In this document: positions 17,959-27,401 of the stretch, piece after piece | Layout: each line of letters begins with the position of its first letter | How positions within the stretch are numbered: the first letter of the stretch is position 1 | The notes under the pieces: generated by a model | What the model was told of the DNA's origin: nothing | The model's input: the letters and a program-made list of their open reading frames with translations, nothing else | Database searches by the model: none | Source of the DNA: Arenibacter troitsensis | GTDB lineage: Bacteria > Bacteroidota > Bacteroidia > Flavobacteriales > Flavobacteriaceae | DNA length: 64,000 nt | Direction of reading: 5' to 3' | Assembly (NCBI RefSeq): GCF_900177645.1 | Contig: NZ_FXAO01000006.1 | Span: 62,001-126,000, forward strand | Made by a program: the position numbers and the translations under genes

Positions 17959-19539
17959 TCATAATATCAATTCAAAAAAGAGATACAAACCAATCATGAT
18001 TAATGATAACACAGCCCATCCAATCCATATATTTCTATTATTCTTTTTACCAAAAGATGCGTAGGCCTCTAATAAAGTAGGTAATGGAGACGATGGTGAA
18101 GTCTTTTTTGTGAATAGTGATATAACAATCATAAACACCATTAAGAAGGCAAAAAGATAAAAGGTAATTAATAAAAAGTGAGGCCAGTATTCCTTGGAAG
18201 GCCAACCCGACAAATAACAAAATCCAATTATAACACTAGGAATATTACCAATTATAAGCGTATAAAATGCTGCTTTGGGTGTAGCACCTTTCCAGCATAT
18301 ACCCAACATAAAGACAGCTGCCAATGAAGGACTTAAAAAAGAGAAAATAGAATTAATAAGATCAAAAAGATTCATTCCGTCTACCGAATCAAGACCATAT
18401 GCTATGAAAATTGCAACAAAAGCAACCAGACCGGTAACTAATTGTCCCATTTTCTTTAATTGATTGTCACTAGCTCCCCTATTAATTTTCTTCTGATATA
18501 TATCCAAGGTAAAAATAGTGCTTGCCGAATTTAACATTGAGTTGACAGTACTTATAAGGGCTGCCATCAACATGGCTACTATTAATCCTATCATTCCGTT
18601 AGGCAAATAATTGTCCACCATTGTCATAAAGGCGTCATCGGAATCCTTTAAATCAGGGTGTAATGCCAAACAGATTATGCCCGGAAGAAAAAATATAACC
18701 GGCACTAAAATTTTCAAGTACCCTGTAAATAATATACCCTTTTGTGCCTCCTCAAGGTTTTTTGCCCCCAGTGCCCGCTGTACAATTGTTTGATTGGTAC
18801 ACCAATACCAAATAGCCATCACAGGATACCCAAATACAATAGCTGGCCAAGGATAGGCCGAATCATCCGCCGGCCTAAACAATTTCCAATGATCCTCTGG
18901 AACTAAATCATACAATTTTCCAAAACCACCAATCTCATTGATGCCAACCCCAGTCAATATTGCACATGCCACTATCATTAATATTGATTGAAAAGCATCA
19001 GTAATAGCTACTGCTTTCAAACCACCCGTAATTGTAAAACTTGCGGAGATGAATGTCATTAAAAGCAATGACAACCATAGCGGCCATTGCATTAATTGGC
19101 CCATTAATATTGACCCTGCAAACAATACCGCTCCTACCCCTATGGTAATTTGCACAAAGATTATCCACGAAAGAATATTTCTACTAGGAGCCCCAAACCT
19201 TTTATAAATAAATTCAGGCATGGTACTAATTCGCGTTGACAAATAATGAGGAAGAAAAACCATTGCCATAAGAATAAGGAAAATGAAGGCTAGCCATTCA
19301 AAATTGTTTGCCACCATCCCATAGGCATAGGCAACCCCAGAAGAACTTATTAACATCATCGGACTTATATTGGTCCCAAAAATAGATAAGCCAATAATTT
19401 TCCAATTTAAATCCCTTCCTGCAAGAAAATAATCTTCTGAACTTTTTCGATTACTACCGACCCAAAAGCCCAAAATTATTAACCCCAGTAAATAAAAAAA
19501 TATAACCGTAAAATCGAATCCGTTTAAATTTGTCTGCAA
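17959..19539 (-). CDS. Sodium:solute symporter (SSS/SLC5), sugar-transporter type
   Basis: A 526-residue membrane protein with about 13-14 hydrophobic segments. It has the family landmarks SSEDYFLAGRDLNWKIIG, the ISPMMLISSSGVAYAYG helix-1 break, ITGGLKAVAITDAFQSILM and MLMAALISTVNSMLNSASTIFTLDIYQK. This is closer to the sodium/glucose (SGLT-like) branch than the symporter at 546-1961. It precedes the catabolic block (91-bp gap) and follows the FAD oxidoreductase by 17 bp. It probably brings the released sugar or polyol into the cytoplasm. Confidence 0.92.
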   Translation of the reverse strand: MQTNLNGFDFTVIFFYLLGLIILGFWVGSNRKSSEDYFLAGRDLNWKIIGLSIFGTNISPMMLISSSGVAYAYGMVANNFEWLAFIFLILMAMVFLPHYLSTRISTMPEFIYKRFGAPSRNILSWIIFVQITIGVGAVLFAGSILMGQLMQWPLWLSLLLMTFISASFTITGGLKAVAITDAFQSILMIVACAILTGVGINEIGGFGKLYDLVPEDHWKLFRPADDSAYPWPAIVFGYPVMAIWYWCTNQTIVQRALGAKNLEEAQKGILFTGYLKILVPVIFFLPGIICLALHPDLKDSDDAFMTMVDNYLPNGMIGLIVAMLMAALISTVNSMLNSASTIFTLDIYQKKINRGASDNQLKKMGQLVTGLVAFVAIFIAYGLDSVDGMNLFDLINSIFSFLSPSLAAVFMLGICWKGATPKAAFYTLIIGNIPSVIIGFCYLSGWPSKEYWPHFLLITFYLFAFLMVFMIVISLFTKKTSPSSPLPTLLEAYASFGKKNNRNIWIGWAVLSLIMIGLYLFFELIL

Positions 19540-19556
19540 AATCTATTTTTTTATAA

Positions 19557-21005
19557 CTATTCTTTTTCTAAATATTCCCTTAAATCATTGGACATTGGCC
19601 ACTCCAACTGAACGTGATTTTTCCTTAATTCCGAACGAAGTTCTTCAGGTGCAATTGCCATTACATTCACTTTATCCCTATTGGCCAGATAAATTGCAGT
19701 ACCTGCCGCTTGCCCCAATTGCATCATAGTTCTAGACAACCTACAACTTGACGCAGCTAATGAACTAAAACTTGCCGCCCTCGAGGCCATTAGTACATTT
19801 TTAAATCCCTTAGGAATCAAACAGCGGTAAGGTATCCCATAAGGGAAATCCAATTCCGTACATCCAGACCTACCTTCTTCGTGAACATCCATGGGGTGGT
19901 CAGAGATAGCTATAATATCAGGATGACCCTGTTGTTTTAGCCCTTTAACCAAGTCATTTTCAGTAAGGACATACTCACCAAATACACGGTGTGTTTCCCT
20001 AACTCCCAGTGAAATAAAACGAGAGGTTATTTTAAAGGATTGGAAAATTGGATAATTAGTTTGTAGATTGTGCCAGTGAGCCAAACTTCTCCTTAAGCAT
20101 TCCTCATAAGCAGATACTTCGGTATCAACCCAATTAAAAAACTCGTCCCCGGACATAGTTGGCAACATATTAACATTGTAATCTCCATTTGGATATTGTA
20201 CCAAACTAGTAAGTGGAAATTTTGATGTCCACCAGCATTCTGATGAAATATCATCTGGTAAAGGTTGTACCTCATTTTTATCTGCTGGAGAAATTCTAAA
20301 AATAAGACTGACACCATTTAGTTTTTTAGTGGGGCTTAATGGTGCACTAGGTTCTTTGAACATACTCCTTGATTCCTGACCGAAAAGAGTTTGGCCCCCA
20401 CAAGCCCTACTTAAATAACCATCATCTGTGGCATCTATATAATATTCTGCTCTTATATCCTTTTTATTGGATAGTTTAATAGAAATTACTTTACCATTTA
20501 TATATTCGGCTTTTACAAATGATGTGTTTTTTAACAATTCGATATTCGGATACTCTTTTAGCATTTCTTCAACAATATGCTGATAAATAATAGGTTCAAA
20601 TGGCACGCCATGCCAGTACTTTCGAACGAAATTCTCACTTGTAGCTAAAGAGCCCGATCCAAATCGGCGTAGGCTATCAACATATTTAAAATTCGGAGAT
20701 ATTGTAAGATCTGCCCCGGCAGGAAACTGTGATTCACCTGATTCGTTTTTCCATGCGCAATGACGGTTGAATTCATATATACCCACAGCATTATGAACCT
20801 TCTTCATTCTTTTGTAAATATCAAAGGGAACTCCTGTACCCCCTGCGCCCATTTCCCATACAGAAACACCACTAACAGCCGCATTACCTCCTATCTCATT
20901 GTTTTTTTCCAAAAGAAGGGTTCGAAGCCCATACTTTCCAGCTGACAGTGCGGCTCCAATTCCACCACTTCCTGCCCCAATAATAACAACATCGTAATCG
21001 AACAT
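19557..21005 (-). CDS. FAD-dependent oxidoreductase (FAD_oxidored type)
   Basis: A 482-residue flavoprotein. VVIIGAGSGGIGAALSAGKYGLRTLLLEK at the N-terminus is the dinucleotide-binding beta-alpha-beta unit, and the EIGGNAAVSGVSVWEMG and YIDATDDGYLSRACGGQ segments fit the FAD_oxidored group common in Planctomycetes and Bacteroidota glycan loci. No export signal is evident (the protein starts MFDYDVVIIG), so it is cytoplasmic. It lies 12 bp after an SDR and 17 bp before the symporter. The reaction is unknown; oxidation or dehydration of a sugar hydroxyl is a reasonable guess. Confidence 0.82.
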   Translation of the reverse strand: MFDYDVVIIGAGSGGIGAALSAGKYGLRTLLLEKNNEIGGNAAVSGVSVWEMGAGGTGVPFDIYKRMKKVHNAVGIYEFNRHCAWKNESGESQFPAGADLTISPNFKYVDSLRRFGSGSLATSENFVRKYWHGVPFEPIIYQHIVEEMLKEYPNIELLKNTSFVKAEYINGKVISIKLSNKKDIRAEYYIDATDDGYLSRACGGQTLFGQESRSMFKEPSAPLSPTKKLNGVSLIFRISPADKNEVQPLPDDISSECWWTSKFPLTSLVQYPNGDYNVNMLPTMSGDEFFNWVDTEVSAYEECLRRSLAHWHNLQTNYPIFQSFKITSRFISLGVRETHRVFGEYVLTENDLVKGLKQQGHPDIIAISDHPMDVHEEGRSGCTELDFPYGIPYRCLIPKGFKNVLMASRAASFSSLAASSCRLSRTMMQLGQAAGTAIYLANRDKVNVMAIAPEELRSELRKNHVQLEWPMSNDLREYLEKE

Positions 21006-21017
21006 ATACTTTTTGTT

Positions 21018-21749
21018 TTAATAAGGGATAATTTCTTGAACCATTGGCATTATTGTAAGCTCCGGGATAATCAAATGATCAGGTAATAAGCATGCATCCA
21101 CCACCACTTTTCCCATGTCGTCCGGCTGAATAGCTTTTTTCGCTACTTCTTCATCAAATCCTTGTAGACCGGTAGCCTCATTAAAAGAAGTGTTGCCCCA
21201 GGATGGAGTAATGCACATTGCTCGAACGCTATGTGGTCTTAAGTCCACATACAATGACCTACTAAACTGTTCCAATCCGGCCTTTGCTGCCGCATATATA
21301 CTGAATCCTGGCCATGCCTGGGTGGAGCAAATGGAAGATATATTTATAATTGTACCCGATTTCTGTTTTACCATAAGGTCGGCAGCTCTTTTGCTACCAT
21401 ATATTGCCCCTAGTAAATTTAATTCAACTGATGATTTAATATCCAAATCGGATTGCGCTGTAATATCCGCAATAGCAATTCCACCCCCCGCATTATTTAT
21501 AAGAATATCCAATTGACCATGTTTCTCAATAATGGCTTTTACTAATTCATCCCAATCTTCTGGACTAGTTACATCCGCTCTTTTATAATTTATATTCAAT
21601 TCAGATGCGGCAGTTTTAAGTTTTTCTATACTCCTGCCGGTAATCCACACATTTGCTCCGGCTTCCTTTAATTTTTTGGCAATTCCATATCCATATCCAT
21701 TGGAACCCCCAGTTACAATAGCCGTTTTGTTCGATAATAATTTTGTCAT
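21018..21749 (-). CDS. Short-chain dehydrogenase/reductase (SDR)
   Basis: A 243-residue classical SDR: TGGSNGYGYGIAKKL cofactor motif, NNAGGGI near residue 85, active-site Ser in INISSICS and the YxxxK pair in IYAAAKAG. It lies in the same run as the FAD oxidoreductase (12-bp gap) and downstream of a second SDR (75-bp gap). The glycine-rich loop has TGGSNGYG in place of the usual TGxxxGIG, a small deviation. It is a candidate sugar dehydrogenase or reductase; the substrate cannot be told. Confidence 0.88.
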   Translation of the reverse strand: MTKLLSNKTAIVTGGSNGYGYGIAKKLKEAGANVWITGRSIEKLKTAASELNINYKRADVTSPEDWDELVKAIIEKHGQLDILINNAGGGIAIADITAQSDLDIKSSVELNLLGAIYGSKRAADLMVKQKSGTIINISSICSTQAWPGFSIYAAAKAGLEQFSRSLYVDLRPHSVRAMCITPSWGNTSFNEATGLQGFDEEVAKKAIQPDDMGKVVVDACLLPDHLIIPELTIMPMVQEIIPY

Positions 21750-21824
21750 ATCTAAATAATATATTTTAATAATAAGTTTATTAATAAATAATCAAGCTTG
21801 TCAAGAACTATGCTTGAACCATAA

Positions 21825-22610
21825 TCATAAAAAAGTTTTTCCACCATTAACTGCTATTTTTTGACCTGTAATAAACTTTGAGGATTCGCTGGCCAAGAAT
21901 GCTACTACCTGTCCAATATCATCTGGGGAACCTTGATGACCAAGAGGCAAATTAGCTTTATATAAGTTGTAATCCTCTTCGGATGTCCCTAAGTGCCTCT
22001 CTACAGGGATCCATCCTGGTGCAACCAAATTGCATGTTATCCCAAATGGACCCAATTCCGTTGCCCAGCTACGAGTTAGTGCGAGCATGGCACCTTTAGC
22101 TGCAACATAATGTCCAAATTCCTTACTCCCTAACTCTACCACCTCACTGCCAATATTAATAATTCTTCCTGCCCTCCTTTGCTTCATCTTATCAAGATTG
22201 GCTTTAAGTAAAAGCAGCGGAGCCTTTACAAAAAAATCTAATTGTCCTAAATAGTCATCCCATATTTGATTTTCTAATTTAATCATATGTTGTGGGCCCG
22301 TTGCATTGTTTACGATTACATCAATTTCCCCAAAATCCCTTTCTATTCCCTCTACCATTTTGATTACGGCAGTTTCCTCAGTTATATCATAGGCATATGA
22401 TTTTACCATCCCTCCTTTTTTTTCGATTTCGGAAACAACCTGAGCGGCCTTTGAATGATCTTTTAAATAGTTAAGGGCTACTCTAGCACCGTTATTTGCC
22501 ACACATTTGGCTATCGAAGCACCAAGTCCCTTGGAGGCTCCGGTGACCAATACCACTTTTTCATTTAGATTTTTCATGAGCTTATATATTTTTAATGTCA
22601 TAATTGACAT
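21825..22610 (-). CDS. Short-chain dehydrogenase/reductase (SDR)
   Basis: A classical SDR with TGASKGLGASIAK, NNATGPQ, active-site Ser in INIGSEVVE, YVAAKGA and a C-terminal VNGGKTF. The longest frame gives 261 residues, but the first 11 (MSIMTLKIYKL) are atypical, and the Met at residue 12 (position 22577, MKNLNEKV) is the more likely start. NNATGP replaces the usual NNAGx. A decayed N-terminal copy of a near relative lies at about 26276-26520, on the other side of the haem-protein gene. The role in the island pathway is unknown. Confidence 0.87.
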   Translation of the reverse strand: MSIMTLKIYKLMKNLNEKVVLVTGASKGLGASIAKCVANNGARVALNYLKDHSKAAQVVSEIEKKGGMVKSYAYDITEETAVIKMVEGIERDFGEIDVIVNNATGPQHMIKLENQIWDDYLGQLDFFVKAPLLLLKANLDKMKQRRAGRIINIGSEVVELGSKEFGHYVAAKGAMLALTRSWATELGPFGITCNLVAPGWIPVERHLGTSEEDYNLYKANLPLGHQGSPDDIGQVVAFLASESSKFITGQKIAVNGGKTFL

Positions 22611-22860
22611 GCTTTATAGGCAAACAAAGTATAGTGACCTATATAATATTAAACCAGTAACAATTTAATAACATAACTTCTGGAGTATGACATTTTAGAA
22701 TGCTCAGATTAAATTAATAGAACACTTTTAAAATTCATATTTATAAACTCCCATTGATGGTATAGCACAAAATTCCATACTATTACTAATTACCGCATAG
22801 TATAATCTTCTGTATTCATACTTATGAGCAATATTTGTTTTTGATAAGTTTTTGTTTTGC

Positions 22861-25800
22861 CTACTCTTGTATTTTCAAGGTTTCCAAATAAGCTACTAAG
22901 TTTATCAAATCCTTTTCCTCCATTACCCTATCCAAACCTTCCGGCATAAGAGATTTATCCATTTCCTCCATGTTTTCAATATCCTTTAGAGATATTTCCT
23001 TTATTGAGGCCCCCATCATTTTTAAAGTAATGGTATTTTCTGATCTTCCTATAATATATCCCATAAGTGCACTACCATCCTTTAATTTGATATTGTATCC
23101 TTCATATCCAAAATTGATACCAGCACTTGGATAGACTATTGAGGAATATAAAAAGCTTTTAGAAAGTTTGTTCCCAATATCTGACAAACCTGGTCCGAAA
23201 TCAATACCAGCCCCATCTGCCACATGGCAAGAGGCACAATAGGTATTATAGACCAATTTACCTGTATCAGCATCACCCTCCTTTTGTTCCAGAGCCAATA
23301 TGTCAATACTGTTCTCCCCGATGGGTGCCAAATAATTGGGAGCGCTTTTCCTGATTTCATCATTTCTACTTGTCATAAGCTTGAGGACGGCAGTAATTTT
23401 ATATTCATCTTTGATCATACCGTTTACCAAAAGATCATATAATTTTGCTTGGCCATTTCCAGTATTGCCAAGTGATTCTACAACCTTACGCATTAATGAA
23501 GTAGAGAATTTATTTTCCAATAGACACTTTTCCAAAAAGTCGATTGCAGTCCCTTGGCCCACTCCTCCTAAAACATCCATCAATTGAAGTTTAGACAAAT
23601 CGGACCCATTAGATCTAAAATATTCTGTAACATAATTACTGCCACCAACATCAAAGAGCATAGCAGCTGCCTCTTTGCGTATTTCTATATCGGTATCGCT
23701 AATTGTCAATTGAAACAATGCCTTCTCTTGACCCTTTACCTTTAAGTTTTTTATAGCCCTCAACCACTCTGGGGTACCTTCGATATGAGGTAAAATCTTT
23801 TTAACGGACCGGGTGTACACTGAGGAATTCTTTACAAATGCCTCGTCCAATTCACCAACTGCATACGTCTGTATTAATTTTCTATGGGGGTGATTCAAAG
23901 TTAATAGGGAAAGGAGCAGTTGGTTTTTTTTCGGATGAGTTTTGAAGTGGAAGGCCCGAAAATATGATGGTATTATATCTGGGGAAATGTTCTTGTCCTT
24001 TATTAGTTTTATTAATAGAGGTACAGTGGCTTCTGCATTTACCCGCCATACGATATCTTTTCCAGCCTGGTTATGCCAATTATCGCCAACTTTGTTCTTC
24101 CAGGCTCCAAAATATAAATCACTATAAATATCCGCCCCTATACCTAACGCCTCTAATTCCCAGCGATCACCCGCCTGGTGTTGGACGGCCAAATCGGCCC
24201 AAAGTCTGGCTGCATCCTTAGTCCCTATATATTTTAGTGCAATTGCAGCCTCCCTTCGTACCTGTGCCGAAGAATCATTTACTACTTTAACAATAAAGTC
24301 CGTCAACTTATCAATTGCCACATACTTGGCCATCCGGATTCCCTGCATACGAAATTTTGGATCCTTATCTGATAATGCCATATCAATATATTTTAGACAC
24401 TTGGAAGGTATTTTTGCACCTAACCATAAAGCCCTTGCTTTTGCAATTCCATCTTTTTTGATTAATTCGCTTAAATAGGGTTCCACTAACTCTCCCATTG
24501 AATGAAGCTTTTGCCATGATTGGTAAAAAACGTCCATATTAGGAGAAATCAAATTTTTTGCCGCTCCTTCCGCTGTAGACAACTCAAGCTTGTATGGGAT
24601 GTAATTATCCATAGTAGACAGGCGATAAACTCTGCCTCGAGCAACATCATCTGCCATATGCCCACCAACCCCACCATCATACCAATCCGATATGAAGAGG
24701 GAGCCATCAGGTGCAACTGCAACATCATCGGGTCGAAACCAATTGTCCTTGCTTGTTATAATGTTTTCGATATGGGCCTTGTGCCCAGCTCCATTATTCT
24801 CGATAATATAGGAACGAACAACATTGTGACCAGGCTCAGCATGAATCAACTGATTTTTAAATTTACCAGGCAACATATCACCCTCATATACAATCATTCC
24901 ACATGGAGACCCTGAGCCTGTTTGCAAAAGATTGGGTACCGTACCTGGGTCATTTTGATGCCAGTGTCTTTTGGGAATGGAATCACTCCATCCAGCTCTA
25001 CGTTTCTGCCAGCCGGCCCCCGTAATCTTATCTCTAAAGCCATAGTTCCCGTATTCCATTAGGAAATTAATTCGTACACCTCGATTACCGTCATCATCAT
25101 TATCCGACTGCCAAAGCCCACCGTATGAATCTATTGCAAGTTCGTAAGGATTCCGAAAATTATGTCCTAACACTTCAACATTGGATCCGTCCAGTTCCGA
25201 CCGAAATACCATACCCTCCCAATATGGCCGTCCAGAATTTTTGATTTTCTGACCATGTATATCCAATATTGTATCCCCTTCCTTACTTAAAAGATGCTTC
25301 GCCTCATTCCCATAATTGAAATACAATCGTCCATCAGGGCCAAAAATAAAAGCATGTGCACCATGGTCATGATTTATACCAGCTATACCGCTAAACATAA
25401 TTTCCTTAGAATCGGGCACATCATCACCATCTTCATCGGTAAAGACAAAAATATTTGGGCTCACGGAGACTATAACCTTGTTCCCCAATACCAATATCCC
25501 TAGTGCAGAATTGATATCCTCCCCTTGATAGAATACTTTGGAGGTATCCGCCACCCCATCTTGATTTGTATCTTCCAAAATCATAATGCGGTCGCCCTTT
25601 TTCTCATAAGGGTTTTTAGGGTTTCGAAAATTTCTATAGTTTCGCCCCTCACAAATCCAAATCCTGCCATTGGCATCAATAGCCATATTTGTAGGATTCG
25701 TAATCGTAGGTTCCGACGAGAACAAATTCATCTTCAAATTTTTTGCCACATTCATTGATGCCATTGCGTTTTGTGGTAGCCTTTTTTCTTGATCGGAAAG

Positions 25801-25953
25801 TTCATCATAATGTATTAAGGATTTTTCATCCTTTTGTTTACAAGAACTTATGGTAAAAGACCCAATTATGAGAATACTTATAAAAACTCCGCAGCGGTTT
25901 AAATTGGACATAAGTAATAATATTAAATAATTAGTATAAATTTTTGAAATCAA
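22861..25953 (-). CDS. Haem-binding membrane dehydrogenase-type lipoprotein (propeller, HEAT repeats, cytochrome c)
   Basis: A protein of about 1016-1030 residues. The likely start is the Met at residue 15 (position 25911, MSNLNRCGVF), which puts a lipoprotein signal (SSC) at the N-terminus. Then comes a beta-propeller of the putative membrane-bound dehydrogenase type (residues about 65-450, with HDHGAHAFIFGPDGRLYFNYG), helical repeats (about 470-860), and a cytochrome-c segment with YCASCH near residue 906 and its distal Met further on. This architecture is typical of planctomycete and Bacteroidota glycan-linked proteins. It probably oxidises a sugar or sugar acid in the periplasm and passes electrons to the respiratory chain. 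The substrate is unknown. Confidence 0.8.
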   Translation of the reverse strand: MISKIYTNYLILLLMSNLNRCGVFISILIIGSFTISSCKQKDEKSLIHYDELSDQEKRLPQNAMASMNVAKNLKMNLFSSEPTITNPTNMAIDANGRIWICEGRNYRNFRNPKNPYEKKGDRIMILEDTNQDGVADTSKVFYQGEDINSALGILVLGNKVIVSVSPNIFVFTDEDGDDVPDSKEIMFSGIAGINHDHGAHAFIFGPDGRLYFNYGNEAKHLLSKEGDTILDIHGQKIKNSGRPYWEGMVFRSELDGSNVEVLGHNFRNPYELAIDSYGGLWQSDNDDDGNRGVRINFLMEYGNYGFRDKITGAGWQKRRAGWSDSIPKRHWHQNDPGTVPNLLQTGSGSPCGMIVYEGDMLPGKFKNQLIHAEPGHNVVRSYIIENNGAGHKAHIENIITSKDNWFRPDDVAVAPDGSLFISDWYDGGVGGHMADDVARGRVYRLSTMDNYIPYKLELSTAEGAAKNLISPNMDVFYQSWQKLHSMGELVEPYLSELIKKDGIAKARALWLGAKIPSKCLKYIDMALSDKDPKFRMQGIRMAKYVAIDKLTDFIVKVVNDSSAQVRREAAIALKYIGTKDAARLWADLAVQHQAGDRWELEALGIGADIYSDLYFGAWKNKVGDNWHNQAGKDIVWRVNAEATVPLLIKLIKDKNISPDIIPSYFRAFHFKTHPKKNQLLLSLLTLNHPHRKLIQTYAVGELDEAFVKNSSVYTRSVKKILPHIEGTPEWLRAIKNLKVKGQEKALFQLTISDTDIEIRKEAAAMLFDVGGSNYVTEYFRSNGSDLSKLQLMDVLGGVGQGTAIDFLEKCLLENKFSTSLMRKVVESLGNTGNGQAKLYDLLVNGMIKDEYKITAVLKLMTSRNDEIRKSAPNYLAPIGENSIDILALEQKEGDADTGKLVYNTYCASCHVADGAGIDFGPGLSDIGNKLSKSFLYSSIVYPSAGINFGYEGYNIKLKDGSALMGYIIGRSENTITLKMMGASIKEISLKDIENMEEMDKSLMPEGLDRVMEEKDLINLVAYLETLKIQE

Positions 25954-26275
25954 AATATAAATGAGCCCTTATCAATTTCTATACACATTAGGTTCCCTAA
26001 TATGAAAATCCCATGTTCCATACCTTGGATGCTTAAATAGCTTATACCATACTAATGAATTTGATATTTCCATAATTATAACATATTATTAATTTTGTTT
26101 CGGCCTATCCCAGAGTATCTCAAGTCAGATTTTTTTCCATAGCATTGTATTTCAGTTGTATATACTTGTTTATTCTCTAACTTGTTTAAATGTGAAATAA
26201 GCGCCATTACAAAAAAATCAATTACTCTAACAATTGTCATTCCATATTTAACTTTCTATATTGATAATAGCTAGT
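25954..26275. other. Intergenic region, no intact gene seen
   Basis: About 320 bp of AT-rich DNA upstream of the haem-binding protein gene, which reads leftward. It must contain that gene's promoter unless transcription comes through from the isomerase. No hairpin terminator or AGAATA-type operator box was found. Confidence 0.45.
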
Positions 26276-26520
26276 GGCCATTCGCATTGTTTACAATCAA
26301 TTCTATATTTAAACAATCCCTTTTAATTTCCTCTGTTATGCCATAGGCACTTAGCCTTGCTATACCCCATTTTTCTATGGATGATATAACTTGCCTGGCT
26401 TCTGAACGATTCTTTAAATAGTTAATGGCTACCTTGTCACCATGTTTTTAAAATACACTTGGGGACTGAAACTCCTAGCCCCTCGATTATCCAAATTACC
26501 ATCAAACTCCTGCTTTCATA
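26276..26520 (-). pseudogene. Decayed N-terminal fragment of an SDR gene
   Basis: This non-coding stretch aligns by eye with the minus-strand SDR gene between about 22310 and 22570. Shared landmarks are GCATTGTTTACNATCA (the VNNA motif), CTCNGTTATNNCATAGGCA and TCTTTAAATAGTTAANGGCTA, with many substitutions and small indels. It covers roughly the first 95 codons of an SDR (cofactor motif through NNAxG) and then stops. Frames are broken, so no product is expected. It sits just downstream of the isomerase gene, and is probably a leftover of an SDR duplication with the haem-protein gene between the copies. Confidence 0.75.
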
Positions 26521-26535
26521 ATACTCGATCTCTAA

Positions 26536-27375
26536 TTACATTATGTAATTGACTCCAATATTATCAAGGTAATTTAAACTTCGACTTATACCATTTTTTA
26601 GATCTTGAACAGGTTCATATTCAATTAAGTATATGCCGTCGAATTTCATTTTTTCGAAAATTCGAGTATAGTCCAAATCACCATCCCCAATAGCCACTGC
26701 TTCCCAACCGCCCTGTTTCCTTTTCCAGTCTTTTAGGTGGCAATAATTTATTCGTTCATTGATTATATCCAAGCAGTAAGTTTTATCCGCAGGTCGCACT
26801 GCCTTTATATTACCGGGATCATAATTAAAGCCGACATTACCTGGCAGATCCCTCATCAGCCTTTCAAGAAATTTGGGATCGGTACTCATCGTATTATAAT
26901 GGAAGGCGATACCATTTTTATGAATAATTCTCCCATGGGTTTCAATAGAAATGGAAATATCATATTCTCTGCAGATTTGGCTGCACCTTTTCATAGCATC
27001 GATTACTTGAAAATATATTTTATTGGTAATATCTTCAGCTGGCATAAATCCAACAAATAACCTAATATGCGATACCTTAAATAATGCTGCTTGTTCTATA
27101 GCGTTGTAAACATGTTCGATCATATTATTATGGTCTTCCAAATTGGTCAGGGTAAAATCATTTTCCACTGTTGCATAGGGCAACTTAATCCCAAATCGAC
27201 TCGCGAGCGACATACTTTTTCCTATTACCGTTTCATCCAATCCTATTGAAAAAGTTGAAGGCAACTCATCACCTATACCTATTTCCAAAATCTTAAATCC
27301 AAATTGATTACAAATGTTCAAGTGTTCCTCAAAGGGCAATTCCCTAAAACCCCACCAACCTAGGCCTATTTTCAT
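26536..27375 (-). CDS. Sugar phosphate isomerase/epimerase-type TIM-barrel protein
   Basis: A 279-residue xylose-isomerase-like TIM barrel. Candidate metal ligands are the Glu in ISIETHGRIIH, Asp/His in VGFNYDPGNIKA and YCHLKDW, and the Glu in YLIEYEPVQDL. It lacks a signal peptide. It follows the sulfatase gene by 26 bp on the same strand, so it is in the beta-helix/sulfatase transcript driven from about 30.8 kb. Family members interconvert ketoses, or dehydrate inosose. Here it probably converts the monosaccharide or keto-sugar of the island pathway before phosphorylation. Confidence 0.82.
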   Translation of the reverse strand: MKIGLGWWGFRELPFEEHLNICNQFGFKILEIGIGDELPSTFSIGLDETVIGKSMSLASRFGIKLPYATVENDFTLTNLEDHNNMIEHVYNAIEQAALFKVSHIRLFVGFMPAEDITNKIYFQVIDAMKRCSQICREYDISISIETHGRIIHKNGIAFHYNTMSTDPKFLERLMRDLPGNVGFNYDPGNIKAVRPADKTYCLDIINERINYCHLKDWKRKQGGWEAVAIGDGDLDYTRIFEKMKFDGIYLIEYEPVQDLKNGISRSLNYLDNIGVNYIM

Positions 27376-27401
27376 ATACTAATTTATTTTTATTTACAAT
27401 T

